Assembly (NCBI GenBank): GCA_014730285.1
Contig: WJIM01000098.1
Coordinates: 1 to 6,883, forward strand
Source: Candidatus Zixiibacteriota bacterium
GTDB taxonomy: Bacteria; Zixibacteria; MSB-5A5; JAABVY01
Direction: 5' to 3'
Length of the DNA stretch: 6,883 nucleotides
Shown: positions 5,745 through 6,883 of the stretch, piece after piece
How the letters are laid out: each line of letters begins with the position of its first letter
Position numbering within the stretch: position 1 is the first letter of the stretch
The notes under the pieces: model-generated
The model's input: only the letters and a program-made list of their open reading frames with translations
What the model was told of the DNA's origin: nothing
Database searches by the model: none
Position numbers and translations under genes: made by a program

Positions 5745-6883
5745 ATGTCAAGAAGGGTGTCTATTGTAGCTCTTAGCGCTTTATTGATTTGCCTGATAGC
5801 TTGCTCAAACGTTGCAGAATCTCAGCCAGAAGAGGATATCCAGGTCACTCAGGCAGAACTGGCAGCCGCCGATTCCACACTGAGAGCCGCTACTGTTGAA
5901 TTTGGATTTAAACTTTTCCGCGAAGTAGTCGCCGATGCCGAGCCGATGGAGAATGTATTTATATCACCCCTTTCGGTACTTTACCCTCTGATCTTGTCCA
6001 AAAACGGCGCGGCCGGTGAAACTGATCAGGCTTTTGCAGACGTTCTGGGGGTAGAAGGACATTCGAACAGGGCGCTTAATCAAAAAATCCAGGAAATCAC
6101 TGACCAGCTCTCTAACGCTGATGCCGACGTGCAGTTCAAAGCAGCCAATTCGATATGGAGCCGTACCGGGAAGGGATTGGTGCCTGAATTTGTTGCTGTC
6201 TGCCAGGATTATTTTGATGCGATAGCAAGGGAAATGAACTTTCAAGCGCCGGGTGCCGCAGACATTATCAACAATTGGGTGGCGGAGAATACGAATGACA
6301 AGATTACAGAAATTGTTAAATCCCCTATTTCGCCCGATATAGCATTGCTACTTTTGAATGCTATTTATTTTAACGCTAACTGGACATATCCGTTTGACAC
6401 AGTGCTTATCAGCACCAGGCCTTTTCATCTTGCCGATGGTTCCACAAAGGATTGTGAACTGATGTTCCGAGATTTTGATGAAGATCGGTCCTACTTTGAT
6501 GGCTATATGGAGAGACCTATTCTCTATTTTAGAGATGGAAACTACTACACCCCCGGGACCGTTATGGGCGCAAGTGTTCCCTATGGATCGGAAGGATTCT
6601 ATATGACGCTTCTAATGCCGGACACGGCCATCACAATGGAAGAATTCATGAATCTTCTTACTGCGGAGAACTGGCAATCCTGGCAAAAGCTGCGCCGTGA
6701 ACATAATTGGTGTTTTGCCATGCCCAGGTTTAGATTAGGGTATGATATCACAATGAATGATATTTTGGCCTCAATGGGATTAGATATCGCTTTCGAATCG
6801 GACCGTGCAGATTTCTCGAATATGTTTGTGGATGGCACAGGCTGCATTGATAAAGTCAAGCACAAGGCCTTTATTCAGGTTGA
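5745..6883 (+). CDS. Lipoprotein serpin (serine protease inhibitor family), 3' end outside window
   Basis: The first 379 residues are present and the frame is open at the window end. AGGAGGAG four bases upstream fixes the ATG. Residues 1-20 are a lipoprotein signal (RR, hydrophobic core, lipobox LIAC with Cys20), so the protein should be anchored to a membrane outside the cytoplasm. The serpin fold then follows: NVFISPLSVLYPL (70-82), GAAGETDQAF (88-97), AANSIW (133-138), INNWVAENTNDKI (175-187), LLLLNAIYFNANW (201-213) and MPRFRL (326-331). The sequence stops at VKHKAFIQV, the strand that leads into the hinge and reactive-centre loop. The loop, which sets protease specificity and whether the protein inhibits at all, is therefore not visible. 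The upstream spacer suggests its own transcript, unlinked to the nucleotide operon. Confidence 0.9.
   Translation, partial: MSRRVSIVALSALLICLIACSNVAESQPEEDIQVTQAELAAADSTLRAATVEFGFKLFREVVADAEPMENVFISPLSVLYPLILSKNGAAGETDQAFADVLGVEGHSNRALNQKIQEITDQLSNADADVQFKAANSIWSRTGKGLVPEFVAVCQDYFDAIAREMNFQAPGAADIINNWVAENTNDKITEIVKSPISPDIALLLLNAIYFNANWTYPFDTVLISTRPFHLADGSTKDCELMFRDFDEDRSYFDGYMERPILYFRDGNYYTPGTVMGASVPYGSEGFYMTLLMPDTAITMEEFMNLLTAENWQSWQKLRREHNWCFAMPRFRLGYDITMNDILASMGLDIAFESDRADFSNMFVDGTGCIDKVKHKAFIQV

Noticed and set aside
5964..6245. 93-codon minus-strand frame inside the serpin gene
   Set aside because: The plus strand here encodes well-matched serpin motifs, so this is a shadow frame.
1..6883. 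tRNA genes, CRISPR arrays, insertion sequences or phage attachment sites
   Set aside because: I saw no cloverleaf with a T-loop GTTCRA motif, no regularly spaced direct repeats, no transposase frame and no terminal repeats.

Overview
The window looks like bacterial chromosome from a free-living, probably Gram-negative lineage. It carries two lipoprotein signal sequences, Shine-Dalgarno sites of the AGGAGG type, compact operons, a coding region close to even in base composition and AT-rich intergenic stretches. I cannot name the organism. Roadblock-like genes next to a B12-dependent ribonucleotide reductase, plus a lipoprotein serpin, would suit an uncultured lineage near the FCB group, but that is a guess.

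Left edge (1-364, minus strand): two overlapping genes, a small three-helix membrane protein and the first 26 codons of a lipoprotein that starts at TTG and runs off the window. A candidate promoter lies at 511-539. Positions 365-890 hold no gene. They hold regulatory DNA: a 12-bp palindrome, two tandem sites matching the NrdR box 16 bp apart, candidate promoters for the rightward operon, and a hairpin-rich leader.

Centre (895-5222, plus strand): a tight four-gene unit made of thyX (flavin-dependent thymidylate synthase), nrdJ (class II, cobalamin-dependent ribonucleotide reductase) and two unnamed genes with Roadblock/LC7-like domains. The first two supply DNA precursors: NrdJ reduces ribonucleotides and ThyX turns dUMP into dTMP. 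The NrdR boxes suggest that the whole unit responds to the cellular (d)ATP state. Why two Roadblock proteins share the transcript is not known. A bidirectional terminator closes the unit.

Right side (5223-6883): directly beyond the terminator, 5260-5437 can fold into a long closed rod with a central bubble and an apical hairpin. Promoter, GNRA loop, wobble pairs and terminator all favour the minus strand. The shape and size resemble 6S RNA, a regulator of RNA polymerase. A hairpin-rich spacer follows, then a plus-strand lipoprotein serpin cut off by the window end just before its reactive-centre loop.
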